Below are positions 54,501 through 57,480 of a stretch of 64,000 nt of DNA, one piece after another. A model generated the notes under the pieces. It worked only from the letters and a program-made list of their open reading frames with translations. It did not search any database and was not told where the DNA came from. Each line of letters starts with the position of its first letter. The first letter of the stretch is position 1. Source of the DNA: Harmothoe impar (Eukaryota > Annelida > Polychaeta > Phyllodocida > Polynoidae); the NCBI GenBank assembly GCA_947462335.1, contig OX381710.1, positions 65,467,303 through 65,531,302 of the forward strand, given 5' to 3'. Made by a program: the position numbers and the translations under genes.

Positions 54501-56995
54501 ATAAATATATTTACATGGTTTAGAGTTCTCGGCCTACCTATAATCCCTCATAACTTTACAGTATTAAAAGTTTTTTCTGTACAGATGGGGTTTTCATAAT
54601 CGTAATCGTACACACACAGAAAAGTGAGAGTCATTGTCGCTAAAACTACCCTCACCTGAGAGTCAGGCACTGCCTTACTCTCAGGTGAGGGTAGTTTTAG
54701 CGACAATCTGCCTGACTCTATATGTAAGTATCCCGGTCCCCGCACTCTATATCGCAAGCTGACACCATCCTCGTTCAGTGCTTTCAATATATACCCCTTT
54801 TCCACTAATACTGGCTGTAAAATACCCCCACATTTGCACAAAATCACGGATTTTTGAGGCCCAAAAAACACCCCATTTTTTTCAAAAACACTAACATATA
54901 CCGGTGTCATAATCTTTCTCTCATATTAGAATTCAGTCACAGAAATGTACTCAAAAGCATTTATCACATATTGTACTTTATCACATCCATACATTATCAT
55001 TTAAAATTGATAGCATATGGGTATGAAGCCATTTTGGACCTGTAACTAATCTGAGAATGCAGATTATAATTGCAAACTCAGGCTGAAATCAGACCCCATA
55101 TTTTGGATTTTCACAAAGGTGTATTGAAAAAAAATACCCCATTTTTCTAAATTCCACAGACATCCGAATTCAGTGAAAATTACCCCTATTCTTTGCGTTT
55201 TCCGAACATGGATGGTGTCTATTCCCACACGGAAGTGCGGGGACCGGGCTCAATATGTCGACATGGCGGCTAGTATGTTAACATGGCGGCCAGTATGTCA
55301 ACCATTATCTTTTTTTGAGTGCCCTTATAAATTCACTTGAAAATGACCAGTGGACCAGTGGGCCAGGTGTCCCAGTGGCCAGCAGCCCTGGAATCCATGA
55401 AAAAATTCCGTCAAGCGTCGGGTTTTAAATAGGCGCCGGGGGTAAGAAGCCCTCCAAAGCTATAAGCGCACTTGTACATGACGGCACGGTATATGTGGAT
55501 CAACAAGGGAAAAGGGACCTCCGCGGGGGATTTTTAGTACCAACTTTGGCCACCAGGGGGCTCCATATTGCCAAAAAGGACCAAGATATAGCAAAAACTT
55601 ATCTATACTACTTTTTTATGTAGAATATCATGGGTCACGTTAGAAGATTCCATTTTTGGTGAAAACATTCCATATTTGGAATGGAAAAGAACGTTTTTGG
55701 GCCTAAATTGGTGTTTTTGCACATGTTGGTTGCCATGGAAACATGATTTTCATTCTAAATCGAAAATTTTAAAAGATTGAATGAAAGAAGGCCCCAGAAC
55801 GATTCCTATGCTGAAAACAAAATGTAAATACCATTTTTAGATCAAAAGCTGTGGCTAATTGTTTGAAAAGGTTTGGATATTTGGTAATTAGCATAGTTAT
55901 GCTAATTAGATAGGAATATCTCTAAAACAAAGGGAGAAAGAGCTTATTGGCATTTAAGATTAGACAGTGACCATGCACCCATATTCAGAGAGCCAGTACT
56001 CAAAAACTGGAAGTGGTACCTGCTTATAAAAGATATCACTGGAAAGCTGATGACATCAATTTTATTATTAAGTTTTACCTTGGAGGACCCTTTTCCCTCG
56101 ACTGTCCACATATAGTTTGAATCAGTGTATCGCCTTTCATTTTTAGCTGTATAATTAGTTGATCGTTTTATTTATAAGATACATTGTGTCCTCTTATGTA
56201 TGTCGCCCTGTTGCTGGCTAAACTTAGGGCAACACTCAGGCGAAACAGAGCGAAATTTACAAGGACAAAGGACCTAAAAGAAGGCCATGCTTAGCAACAG
56301 GCAGTGTCGCTCTATTGGAGTTCCGCCTTTAATGATCCTTAAAAATATTCCTTTATTGGGAGCTCCAAAACTAAAGGGTTGATGAATTTGTTTAACTATT
56401 AGCCTACTTAAAGATTATAAAACTGTGTAAAACTATGGACGCTAACAATAATCAATATCTACAAAAACAAAAACCAATAAAACTGGCCCTGGTGATCGAG
56501 ACATTTTGTTATTGTATTGGCTAAATAATCTTCATCCATACGTTTCTTACCCTCTTATCCCATTTCTTCTCAAAATAAAATCCAACTTCCACTATGCGTG
56601 CACTGAGAACAAACGATTACGGAGTCAATTCCCAGAAAAAAACAAGAAAATAATATAAATTAAGTTAAATTTAATTCAGGTAAGTCTATGACAAGACAGC
56701 AGTTGAATGACCTACCTATGTTGTCTACAGGTACCTTGTTGCCACAACTACTGACCAGCCTGTGCACCTGTCCGTCAGCATCCACCTCCAGCAGCCAGGT
56801 CAGTCCACCCTCCTGTGGCAGACTCATGGTGGTGCCTTCTGTGATGTCCAGGTAGAACTCACACACCTCTGCCTCCTTAGGGCAGGCTGGCCGCACCTGG
56901 TGGCCCCAAGTTCCTCCAGGCAGGAGGAGGAGGCCACACAGGAGGAGGCCACACAGGGGCACCTTAAAGTAGAAATAGAACGTTGCGTAGAACAT
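404..56995 (-). CDS. Laccase-like multicopper oxidase, host gene, 15 exons seen, 3' end outside window
   Basis: The gene encodes a secreted three-domain cupredoxin oxidase of the laccase/ascorbate oxidase type. Exons, in minus-strand order: 56995-56716, 32455-32355, 27815-27670, 27328-27205, 26608-26502, 26160-26054, 25631-25567, 25264-25104, 24852-24762, 23464-23340, 22263-22077, 20912-20786, 18827-18672, 9320-9192, 562-404. Every junction is GT-AG and the phases are consistent throughout, giving 2065 nt (688 codons plus 1 nt). The start is fixed by an in-frame TGA upstream and a hydrophobic N-terminus (LCGLLLCGLLLLPGG). Copper motifs are TTIHFHG (exon 3), THWYHSH (exon 4), HPIHLHGH (exon 13) and FMHSHLAFH (exon 15). 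Family members use HCH in the last motif, so Ser replaces the type 1 copper Cys. Intron 1 is 24.3 kb; introns 13 and 14 carry whole transposons. The substrate is not predictable. Confidence 0.9.
985..1370. promoter_or_regulatory. Array of CCAAT, X-box and CACGTG motifs at the Polinton end
   Basis: The 16-mer CAGCCAATCAGAGGCC occurs at 985, 1055, 1109 and 1203. X-box-like palindromes (GTTGCCATGGTAAC at 1021; GTAACCATGGTAAC at 1134 and 1228) resemble RFX sites. CACGTG occurs at 1011, 1259, 1288, 1307 and 1362, and GTAAACA-type motifs near 1277, 1324 and 1385. Together they form degenerate ~54-94 bp modules. This may be the terminal repeat of the element acting as promoter or enhancer; the function is inferred. 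Confidence 0.55.
1516..1809 (-). CDS. Small ORF downstream of Polinton protease, 97 aa
   Basis: Unrecognised. It starts inside the protease gene in another frame (103-nt overlap) and runs 97 codons. It has an acidic/basic N-terminal third, a short amphipathic middle, then a Cys/Gly-rich part and a Lys-rich tail (KSKNKKKKT). The position suggests a small virion or accessory protein, but a chance ORF cannot be excluded. Confidence 0.4.
   Translation of the reverse strand: MSNKKPEEMHHANEQKSKAERSVSESEARDDDVVTETGCCDGGRSLQAKVLCLAEMVLDLSKVVQYMLENKGGGCETGKVKLCGLFGCKSKNKKKKT
1707..2159 (-). CDS. Adenain-like cysteine protease (Polinton PRO), 150 aa
   Basis: Likely virion maturation protease. Expected catalytic positions are visible: His in GQHWVAFYV, Asp in YYFDSFG, and Cys in NTCGPHCVHFL. 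The ATG begins 24 nt after the end of the capsid C-terminal frame, consistent with a compact viral gene order. The reading frame is open throughout, the best-preserved Polinton gene here with the penton-like ORF. Activity cannot be judged. Confidence 0.8.
   Translation of the reverse strand: MNTLEISRVLKENVHTKYRFSGVFSCDTIPKHPIKDTCFVSNTDPQHLPGQHWVAFYVSRTGEVYYFDSFGLLPLSGEFLSFLNRSAPFKWQRNRVQLEDTSANTCGPHCVHFLIEACRTRNPKKCIMQMSKNPKLSDRSVSQRLAMMML
2183..2460 (-). pseudogene. Polinton capsid protein, C-terminal fragment
   Basis: An 87-codon frame continuing the capsid gene found at 4967-5999; it contains TMFPLDLTPD and a hydrophobic LLYLVYDNVVEL strand, typical of the C-terminus of this capsid family (F54H12.2-like proteins). 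It is cut from the rest by the insertion at 2472-4958, and a one-base frame difference lies near 2445. It sits directly upstream of the protease gene. Confidence 0.7.
2680..3042 (+). repeat. 22-bp tandem array (gtaaacctcatgtttaggtgat)
   Basis: About 16 copies of a 22-bp unit, almost identical at 2916-3040 and more degenerate leftwards. An inverted set (catgaggtttacatcatgta) lies at 3357-3450, so the two arrays could pair across the GC-rich core. Each unit holds a TGTTTA or GTAAAC word. Confidence 0.85.
3171..3346. promoter_or_regulatory. Promoter-like GC-rich core of element A, shared with element B
   Basis: Nearly colinear with 36033-36204. It contains a TATA-like CATTATATAGG, the palindrome GGTCACGTGACC, an inverted CCAAT box (CTGATTGGCTGAG) and a CATGG near its end. 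The sharing is seen directly; promoter function is inferred. Confidence 0.6.
3650..4310. repeat. GC-rich minisatellite, 60-81 bp units
   Basis: Nine starts of a 'gtagggctt/cgactc' unit at about 3708, 3788, 3858, 3939, 4009, 4089, 4159, 4219 and 4289. The units contain blocks like ccaccctctgggccgcttgg and gagaagctgtggga. ORFs across it are repeat translations and are not called genes. Confidence 0.9.
4967..5999 (-). pseudogene. Polinton capsid protein (F54H12.2-like), N-terminal and central part
   Basis: Probable double-jelly-roll major capsid protein. The ATG is at 5999. Coding similarity runs in three pieces: frame one to ~5905, frame two to ~5500 (contains NNLAHSLFKDVQVSIGG), frame three to 5027 (contains APSFYLMCAADAGFKFKIY), then an in-frame TAA at ~5029 followed by more coding-like sequence to ~4967. 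That is two frameshifts and one stop, besides the insertion at 2472-4958. It follows the small basic protein gene on the same strand. The assignment to the major capsid rests on family knowledge. Confidence 0.72.
6077..6513 (-). pseudogene. Small basic Gly-rich Polinton virion-type protein, broken
   Basis: The ATG overlaps the stop of the upstream gene (ATGA, 6513-6510). The N-terminal part is Tyr/Arg-rich (QGYSDYYNAQLGNGINVYS). A TAG stop occurs near 6396, and a frame change near 6340 leads to an 86-codon frame ending in a strongly basic tail (GTKRRRRSP, CKRRRGD), which suggests DNA binding or nuclear import. It is comparable to adenovirus-like core or cement proteins of Polintons; the exact role is unknown. 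Confidence 0.6.
6510..7610 (-). CDS. Polinton penton-like (minor capsid) protein candidate, 366 aa, intact frame
   Basis: A single open frame from ATG 7610 to TGA 6510. The N-terminal LTEAYEAALSEIILPTEW and C-terminal GEVTVTLHLRP strands resemble conserved Polinton/adintovirus structural proteins; a charged central linker (residues ~75-175) separates them. DPFRDMYSVYVYTDIIEERR and VGDMQVPLLRCV are typical conserved blocks. It lies between integrase and the small basic gene, with a 12-nt gap and an ATGA overlap respectively. A minor capsid/penton role is inferred from family and order. It is the only long undamaged Polinton ORF here. Confidence 0.6.
   Translation of the reverse strand: MNIPLPSNSSMEYYPDNSLTSFRTHFNSPLLLTEAYEAALSEIILPTEWSNVQDDDLIMVVPLSTKGSLAEAKKFWKRSKRKKNEVDWDKVNNAIGLTKLILSANPLSETEASYIVEKAPDTSQEQRVKAGRKKFKRDVDLKQTNAVYKQFLSATREKEEMSAQAKSMVERMEKKMNVRSFLPNIFLLPPIFTGNNVHFIQHLNKIMTDRLVCASFLLAKRSIFSYDSLTRRVTIDPPRHTCVLLTKHLVDILGFGEKSHFETSTTSVYMIDPFRDMYSVYVYTDIIEERRVGDMQVPLLRCVAVDRSAKCRGGMAAISFPHLDYFPLKSKRLDKVSVYLRDRSRRPIPFSRGEVTVTLHLRPVEK
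7623..8628 (-). pseudogene. Polinton retroviral-type integrase with chromodomain, 5'-truncated and frameshifted
   Basis: The DDE core is visible: Asp in QLDLMDM, Asp in VQTDKGKEFLN, Glu in NLVERLNRSLKEKLW, 34 residues after the second Asp. The C-terminus is a chromodomain (YLIDEAL...FVRWLGYDDKFNEW). Frame changes occur near 8400 and at the homopolymer 7972-7983, where a sequencing artefact is also possible. Coding similarity begins abruptly at ~8628, so the N-terminal zinc-binding region is missing. Confidence 0.85.
8890..9095. repeat. Two old repeat fragments between integrase and MCO exon 14
   Basis: 8895-8945 is one end of the MITE family complete at 41330-41626 (shared gggtcggtaggtcggat in reverse). 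8962-9095 is an undisturbed copy of the repeat that is interrupted by element B at 35254-37136 (shared gtatacatctt/taaaac and gacttgcatactagcc). The 8630-8890 stretch shows nothing recognisable. Confidence 0.65.
9192..9320 (-). CDS. MCO exon 14
   Basis: Reads LKDSLVIPAGGYVVTRFRTD, the 'KDT..IP.GGY...RF..DNPG' segment before the last copper motif. The acceptor is ttgtgacag. The donor is AACCCAG/gtgagg, phase 1. It lies between the Harbinger and Polinton insertions. Confidence 0.94.
9853..9879 (+). repeat. Left terminal inverted repeat of the Harbinger element
   Basis: It begins CCAGGAGGGTGTTTTTCCCC and matches the reverse complement of 18126-18152 with about two mismatches. Confidence 0.8.
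9880..10110. repeat. Left subterminal repeats of the Harbinger element
   Basis: Several direct and inverted CCGTATGCGGGA, GACCGTATG and CCCGTATT words. The right end (17815-18125) has the same words (ccgtatccgatgaggaaaaa occurs twice). Such clustered subterminal words are often binding sites for Harbinger accessory or transposase proteins. Confidence 0.7.
10136..10160 (+). promoter_or_regulatory. CRE/ETS/YY1-like promoter of the Harbinger accessory gene
   Basis: TGACGTCA (10136-10143) runs into ACTTCCGG (10143-10150), followed by CGCCAT (10155-10160), 58 bp before the chosen ATG. This is the usual motif set of TATA-less animal promoters. Function is inferred from motifs and position. Confidence 0.55.
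10218..15356 (+). CDS. Harbinger accessory protein, Myb/SANT-like with repeat and coiled-coil region, 9 exons
   Basis: Exons: 10218-10238, 10585-11161, 11378-11466, 11757-11871, 12083-12253, 12409-14240, 14457-14663, 14846-14947, 15157-15356; all junctions GT-AG and in phase. Order: acidic N-terminus; a Myb/SANT-like region across exons 2-4 (HWRADELEALILG ... GKF ... RTVLQVEDKLGYY ... WKRQKIDAKYPTG); an acidic stretch (EEEEEEEVQD); seven YTEEEVQ-type repeats (12828-13400); then helical, Gln/Lys-rich likely coiled coil (~13650-14200); and a basic tail. Exon 6 has one 1-nt frame change at the 7-A run 13213-13219. Such proteins probably bind transposon ends and help transposase enter the nucleus. 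The start is uncertain because the frame stays open upstream. Confidence 0.82.
15357..15814. other. Spacer between convergent Harbinger genes
   Basis: AT-rich 3' flanks of both genes; no further ORF or repeat seen. Confidence 0.5.
15815..17761 (-). CDS. PIF/Harbinger DDE transposase (HARBI1-like), 5 exons, with lesions
   Basis: Exons: 17761-17564, 17336-17014, 16810-16663, 16444-16310, 16091-15815. Catalytic residues: Asp in CFGLVDGTHVPIG, Asp in FYLLGDSGY, Glu in RSLIERIIGQVK; the CCCLHN motif follows in exon 5. An N-terminal helix-turn-helix-like part is in exons 1-2 (TIGDCHGVSKSVVCKSV). Two lesions: exon 2 begins in the frame required by exon 1 but shifts by one base near 17312; and the exon 3 donor that would keep frame reads GG/TTAGGT, as if GT had become TT, while the adjacent GT breaks the frame. 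So it is probably non-functional. The start ATG at 17761 gives a typical N-terminus. Confidence 0.88.
17815..18125. repeat. Right subterminal repeats of the Harbinger element
   Basis: Contains ccgtatccgatgaggaaaaa at ~17963 and ~18051, plus cgtatgcg, tacgggatt and cccgtatg words in both orientations, mirroring the left end. Confidence 0.7.
18126..18152 (-). repeat. Right terminal inverted repeat of the Harbinger element
   Basis: Ends with ACCAATGGGGAAAAACAG then cctccagg; it is the counterpart of 9853-9879. Confidence 0.8.
18330..18445. repeat. Degenerate copy of the 'gcgcc...cgatacggta' repeat family
   Basis: Contains aatagctgcc blocks, gccgggggtacca and a final gcgatacggta. It is related in layout to 47800-47984, and to the half copies at ~300-370 and 55400-55490. 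Confidence 0.45.
18672..18827 (-). CDS. MCO exon 13: HPIHLHGH copper motif
   Basis: Reads NNHPIHLHGHAMQVLKVAYP, the Cu-oxidase_2 signature holding type 1, 2 and 3 copper His ligands. The acceptor is tactttacag. The donor is CTGTTG/gtaata, phase 1. Confidence 0.95.
19355..20035 (-). pseudogene. LINE relic: endonuclease start fused to reverse transcriptase C-terminus
   Basis: 19991-19745 encodes an APE-type endonuclease start (NSNIDCFVVTESWSK). 19720-19355 encodes the end of a LINE ORF2 (YRFANVWNRLDNEVR...LKTHSGF). The middle of the ORF is missing at ~19740, so this is an internally deleted copy. The clade is uncertain. Confidence 0.7.
20473..20831. repeat. 51-bp tandem array covering the MCO exon 12 / intron 12 boundary
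   Basis: Full units at 20496, 20547, 20598, 20649, 20700 and 20751, with partial units at both ends. The unit length is 17 codons. On the minus strand, most units repeat the end of exon 12 (LTFLVTVNN-like) with the splice donor GTAAGT or a variant. The array lies downstream of the first donor, inside intron 12. Confidence 0.9.
20786..20912 (-). CDS. MCO exon 12, overlapping a 51-bp tandem array
   Basis: Reads CRNCEHLLHLPLNKVIQLTF, the 'C.H...IPLN.VV...' stretch just before the HPxHLHGH motif in laccases. The donor AATGAAC/gtaagt gives phase 1. The last ~46 nt of the exon, including the donor, belong to a tandem array that continues into the intron, so several copies of the exon end and donor follow. 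I chose the first donor because it joins exon 13 in frame. The acceptor (caccagag/GTA) is weaker. Confidence 0.72.
20913..22076. other. MCO intron 11
   Basis: No exon seen. It contains tgtttaa/gtaaac and 'ctaaacatgttta' words in inverted arrangement (21130-21560), and a solo terminal-repeat-like end CCCAGCTAACAAATTTTTTT at ~21844 matching the reverse of 4565-4594 in element A. Confidence 0.45.
22077..22263 (-). CDS. MCO exon 11
   Basis: Reads through 62 codons, including EDGDKIHEVFLNYHFA, the start of domain 3. It has no stop and joins both neighbours in phase. Conservation is weaker than in neighbouring exons; the frame, the splice sites and the expected gap in the protein support it. The donor is CTTGG/gtaaat. 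Confidence 0.72.
22815..23180. repeat. Dispersed gatgattcaccc words in both orientations
   Basis: Forward at ~22925, 22954 and 22977; reverse (gcgaatcatcc) at ~22823, 23103 and 23126. It looks like the end repeats of a small foldback element in MCO intron 10. Confidence 0.5.
23340..23464 (-). CDS. MCO exon 10
   Basis: Reads GNARAILRYNGAP, the 'A.LRY.GA' segment between domains 2 and 3, followed by a Cys-containing stretch (KKCSQQEPCHVSNCPF). It ends in phase 2 (TTTTGC/gtgagt). Confidence 0.88.
23925..24631. mobile_element. MITE-like element with 'cctggggtccaaccg' inverted ends
   Basis: The left end (agcccttatc ... actacctggggtccaaccg) and right end (cggttggaccccaggtagtaagataagggtt) are inverted copies ~700 bp apart, within MCO intron 9. 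No ORF. Confidence 0.65.
24762..24852 (-). CDS. MCO exon 9
   Basis: Reads ERYDFYIEA (across the junction) and then VGNYWIRVQT, the 'ERYDFV..A.....NYWIR' segment closing domain 2. The donor is GGACAT/gtgagt. Confidence 0.92.
25104..25264 (-). CDS. MCO exon 8: core of cupredoxin domain 2
   Basis: Reads VRRGEFYRFRVIGASLQFPL and then SVDNHPLYFIASDGH, the standard 'V..G..YRFR.I......F...I..H.L..IA.DG' of laccase domain 2. It ends in phase 2. Confidence 0.92.
25567..25631 (-). CDS. MCO exon 7 (65 nt)
   Basis: Small exon reading RYMGQDPRYHKPTFTPYEFY, between the NGRG segment and the 'V..G..YRFR' segment. Its donor AAG/gtaata and acceptor catgacag keep phase on both sides. Confidence 0.82.
26054..26160 (-). 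CDS. MCO exon 6
   Basis: Reads VLPFVSVLLNGRG, the 'S.LINGKG' segment of domain 2. The acceptor is cttacag. The donor is AGAG/gtaagt, phase 1. Confidence 0.87.
26502..26608 (-). CDS. MCO exon 5
   Basis: Reads FYMLIQDWFRESHEDFLMIR, the 'D....L.DW' linker at the start of cupredoxin domain 2 in laccases. The acceptor is ttgtcag. The donor is GTCAA/gttagt, phase 2. Confidence 0.87.
27205..27328 (-). CDS. MCO exon 4: HWYHSH copper motif
   Basis: Reads EPVGTHWYHSHQGLQKVQGA, the second copper-ligand motif of domain 1 (HSH). I chose the acceptor at catcaaag/GTTTCTGG rather than the nearer ctggcag, because only the former joins exon 3 in frame. The donor is AGAAGG/gtagga. Confidence 0.92.
27670..27815 (-). 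CDS. MCO exon 3: first copper-binding HxH motif
   Basis: Reads TTIHFHGAKQRSTPWMDGVP, matching the Cu-oxidase_3 signature 'T.IHWHG...TPYMDGVP'; the usual Trp between the His is Phe. The two His are type 2/type 3 copper ligands. It ends in phase 2 (CTACAG/gtacac). Confidence 0.92.
27845..28150. mobile_element. Foldback element with gcgaaa-rich arms
   Basis: Outer ends tagcccagactccactagggc / gtcgccccagtggagcccgggcta are inverted. Inside, agcgatcttttttatgttttgat pairs with atcaaaacatgaaaaaagatcgc. A 12-bp tttcgcggcagt repeat occurs four times at the centre. A shorter relative is at 56215-56330. Confidence 0.75.
28358..28877. mobile_element. MITE with GGGGGGGCACT ends and internal ~31-bp repeats
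   Basis: The left ggggggggcacttggtat and right gagtgcccccccc are inverted; caggtgtgcggctggg pairs with gccgcacacccgtg. The body is about a dozen units of aaaatccccctcaccaaggg. A related partial copy lies at 61315-61480 with the same caggtgtgcggctgg. Confidence 0.75.
29097..29637. mobile_element. Foldback element with perfect 51-bp inverted ends
   Basis: 29097-29147 is the exact reverse complement of 29587-29637. The interior has about ten near-palindromic GTACCTCAGGTAC / GTACCTGAGGTAC words, first in one orientation, then the other. No ORF with support. Confidence 0.85.
30114..30163. repeat. Perfect 21-bp purine/pyrimidine hairpin
   Basis: The G/A-rich arm 30114-30134 is exactly complementary to 30143-30163 with an 8-nt loop. 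A second G/C-rich inverted pair (ggttgtcg, caaccccc) follows to ~30325. Confidence 0.75.
31388..32100 (+). pseudogene. 5'-truncated LINE: ORF2 C-terminus, 3' UTR and A-tail
   Basis: 31388-31570 encodes FERAIREWNKLKPEISKIPS, a typical LINE ORF2 end. A 3' UTR with the hairpin ggatcggcatattgccgtaatcc follows, then AATAAAAATC and a 15-A run at 32086-32100. It lies antisense in MCO intron 2. Confidence 0.75.
32355..32455 (-). CDS. MCO exon 2: start of cupredoxin domain 1
   Basis: Reads KKVLLYNHTLPGPSIVVYEG, the conserved N-terminal 'N..xPGPxIxVxEGQ' region of animal laccase domain 1. The acceptor is tttctccag and the donor CAG/gtgagg. It enters in phase 1 and leaves in phase 0. Confidence 0.88.
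32616..33029. mobile_element. PIF-like MITE, TTA duplication, carrying a nested element
   Basis: The ends GGGAGTGCTCATTTTTTAAC and its complement are inverted (~28 bp), flanked by TTA on both sides (32613-32615, 33030-33032). At 32644-32751 a second small element with inverted ends CCCAGTGGGCA is inserted. A second family member is at 62579-62793. Confidence 0.8.
33040..34910. other. MCO intron 1, unassigned stretch
   Basis: Only short unsupported ORFs; no recognisable exon. Diffuse repeats of the type 'tgaggcagacac...gttactgttgttcagagtactattatg' occur at 33650-33900. Confidence 0.4.
36033..36204. promoter_or_regulatory. Promoter-like core of element B, shared with element A
   Basis: Colinear with 3171-3346: CATTATATAGTGGGTGCAGT, ggtcatgtgacc, ctgattggctgag and gaccaccatggagt. 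The E-box palindrome has one change (catgtg). Motif reading is inference. Confidence 0.6.
36221..36815. repeat. 91-bp minisatellite, about 6.5 copies
   Basis: Unit starts at 36221, 36312, 36403, 36494, 36585, 36676 and 36767, exactly 91 bp apart. The first five are almost identical; the last two share variants (caatcgccaccacacctcaccc). Long ORFs here are repeat translations. Confidence 0.95.
37840..40285. mobile_element. Giant foldback, ~0.7-kb imperfect inverted arms
   Basis: The left arm (37840-38600) and right arm (39590-40285, extending to 39240 on the other side of a MITE) are inverted copies: e.g. ggataccgctccatttttta, ctatagggaatcttgtggtga and ttgcctagcaacag pair with their complements. 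A third partial copy is at 39065-39215. No transposase. Both arms translate to a similar FYFYDLSYFQAN end, which I regard as fortuitous. Confidence 0.8.
39332..39581. mobile_element. piggyBac-type MITE inside the right arm of the foldback
   Basis: The ends CCCTTTAAAGACGG / CCGTCCTTAAAGGG are inverted and flanked by TTAA (39328-39331, 39582-39585), as expected for piggyBac. The left arm of the foldback carries the undisturbed target (gtcaattaatgctaggcaat, ~38512). Internal palindromic words gagtaactcgcc / gacttactcgcc. Confidence 0.85.
40286..41326. other. MCO intron 1, unassigned; one AT-rich hairpin
   Basis: GC-rich segment at 40286-40460, then AT-rich DNA. 40920-40953 is a perfect 15-bp hairpin (gtgactatatatgta) with a 4-nt loop. 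No exon seen. Confidence 0.5.
41330..41626. mobile_element. PIF-like MITE with TAA duplication and A/T-run ends
   Basis: Left GGCCAAAA... and right ...TTTTGCC ends are inverted, with ttgtgtttcaggt pairing with acctgaaacaaa, and TAA on each side (41327-41329, 41627-41629). The body carries 'agggtcggtaggtcgg' and 'atagggtcggtcggg'. A fragment is at 8895-8945. Confidence 0.75.
41640..43140. other. MCO intron 1, unassigned
   Basis: No supported gene; a GC-rich block at 42955-43110. ORFs there lack any recognisable motif. Confidence 0.4.
43152..43810. mobile_element. Foldback with ~100-bp inverted ends built of 'cgtgatctgca' repeats
   Basis: Arms 43152-43252 and 43710-43810 are near-perfect inverted copies, each made of four cgtgatctgca words and gcagaccatccaacc. 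The middle is simple, without an ORF of interest. Confidence 0.85.
43830..46400. other. MCO intron 1, AT-rich, unassigned
   Basis: No exon. 44757-44900 has tgcggacat/atccgcat words resembling the repeat at 60340-60535. Confidence 0.4.
46420..46500 (-). repeat. tRNA-like sequence (SINE head or tRNA pseudogene)
   Basis: On the minus strand, TGGTGTAGTGGTCATGG resembles an A box and GTGGTTCAAATCTCCCA a B box, ~35 nt apart. The cloverleaf is imperfect. Confidence 0.45.
46830..46912 (-). repeat. tRNA-like sequence with canonical A box
   Basis: On the minus strand it reads TAGCTCAGTTGGTAGAGCAG, a textbook tRNA D-arm/A box, followed by a degenerate T-arm (GAGGTTAATTCAAGTCC). Stem pairing is incomplete, so a pseudogene or SINE is more likely than a working tRNA. 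Confidence 0.5.
46990..47781 (+). pseudogene. LINE relic, reverse transcriptase C-terminal part
   Basis: 47080-47515 encodes LINE ORF2 after the catalytic core (VVEFKYLGIILDRDLKFDNH). A frame change near 47515 leads to 47520-47781 (LLWDELTEEEQLLESVHNFK ... stop). 5'-truncated. Confidence 0.78.
47800..47984. mobile_element. 185-bp palindromic MITE
   Basis: The ends TACCGTACCGCCGCGATAAA and its near-complement (ttaatcgcgacggtacggta) are inverted. Repeated gcgcc words occur inside. It starts 19 bp after the LINE stop. Confidence 0.8.
48631..51119. mobile_element. Nested foldback complex with ccaacgttgg arrays
   Basis: Outer inverted pair 48631-48682 / 51066-51119 (ctcgttcccaaatccttccg). An inner element 48683-50834 with ends CCCAGCTAGCAT / ATGCTAGCTGGG is filled with cCAACGTTGGc palindromes. 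Inside that lies another foldback with 'gggtaggttcaccctaagtca' ends (~49095-50310). At 50852-51050 the remaining interior of the outer element is itself an inverted repeat (ctggttccatttcctgttcc). No ORF of interest. Confidence 0.75.
51150..52740. other. MCO intron 1, unassigned
   Basis: AT-rich; a repeated 'gtccggaattaggt' occurs near 52140-52170. No exon. Confidence 0.4.
52756..52903. repeat. Perfect 59-bp inverted repeat, 30-nt loop
   Basis: 52756-52814 is the exact reverse complement of 52845-52903. The outer limit is sharp on both sides. It could be a very young MITE or a hairpin RNA source. Confidence 0.9.
53060..53100 (-). repeat. Isolated B-box-like sequence
   Basis: The minus strand reads GCAGGTTCGAATCCCATAC, a perfect Pol III B box, but no convincing A box was found at the expected distance. 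Probably a tRNA or SINE fragment. Confidence 0.35.
53252..53885. mobile_element. MITE with GGGGTGTTTCACAAGG ends
   Basis: The ends ggggtgtttcacaagg / ccttgtgaaacacccc are inverted 634 bp apart, followed inside by related tgcaattaat words. A second inverted pair (tgtttcacaagttt..., gcttgtgaaacacc) lies at 53342-53431. Confidence 0.75.
54634..54706. repeat. Perfect 30-bp inverted repeat, 13-nt loop
   Basis: 54634-54663 is the exact reverse complement of 54677-54706. A wider pair (cccggtccccgcact at ~54731, agtgcggggaccggg at ~55234) suggests a larger foldback alongside. Confidence 0.85.
55400..56340. repeat. Repeat fragments in MCO intron 1 near exon 1
   Basis: 55400-55490 is a half copy of the gcgcc/cggtacggta family. 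56215-56330 is a shortened gcgaaa foldback (relative of 27845-28150). Between them, no gene is seen. Confidence 0.45.
56716..56995 (-). CDS. MCO exon 1: start codon, signal peptide, N-terminal region
   Basis: Ninety-three codons plus 1 nt. Residues 1-31 form a signal peptide or anchor (aromatic start, then a Leu-rich core LCGLLLCGLLLLPGG). The mature part has several Cys (RPACPKEAEVCEFY, VSSCGN). The donor is ATAG/gtaggtc, phase 1. An in-frame TGA lies six codons upstream of the ATG. No TATA box is obvious in the 150 bp upstream. Confidence 0.85.
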
Positions 56996-57480
56996 GTTGT
57001 ACTGATGATATCACTGCTGTCCCCTAGCTGTACGGTGTGTGCCTTAACGCTGTGGCAGCAACACAAAATCTAAGATGCTGCTGAGGGGGCATGCATGTGA
57101 CCTGTGAATCAGGGCATTGCAATGCATGGGTAATTTCAGGCCCATTGCCAGCCTTGGCTGTGGGGGGTGCTCATTTTGGGTAGGGTGGAACCCTTTTGGC
57201 AAAGCCAAAAGCCCTCCCCGCAGAGCGGGGTGTATCGCAAGCACAGCACTGCGACTAGCTGGGGGGGTCTGGGGGCATGCCCCCCCCCCAGGAAATTTTT
57301 GAAAAATACATGTAAAATGGTGCAATCTGGGGGTATTTTAAAGAGATAATCCCAAAGACATTTATGACATTATATCAGACACACTGTGGTCCAGAACCCT
57401 GCCTGTGCCCCCCTAGACCACCCCTTCTGGATCTGCCCCTGCAGTTCTGGCCACTGCATAGATATCCTCACACTCACTTC
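56996..57480. other. Upstream flank of the MCO gene
   Basis: No exon or core promoter motif could be assigned. It holds a CCTCC-rich duplication (ggaggaggccacacag twice) at the coding edge and a GC-rich segment near 57160-57300. Confidence 0.4.

Noticed and set aside
54548..54910. 120-aa minus ORF
   Set aside because: It spans the perfect hairpin at 54634-54706 and neighbouring inverted repeat; no motif recognised.
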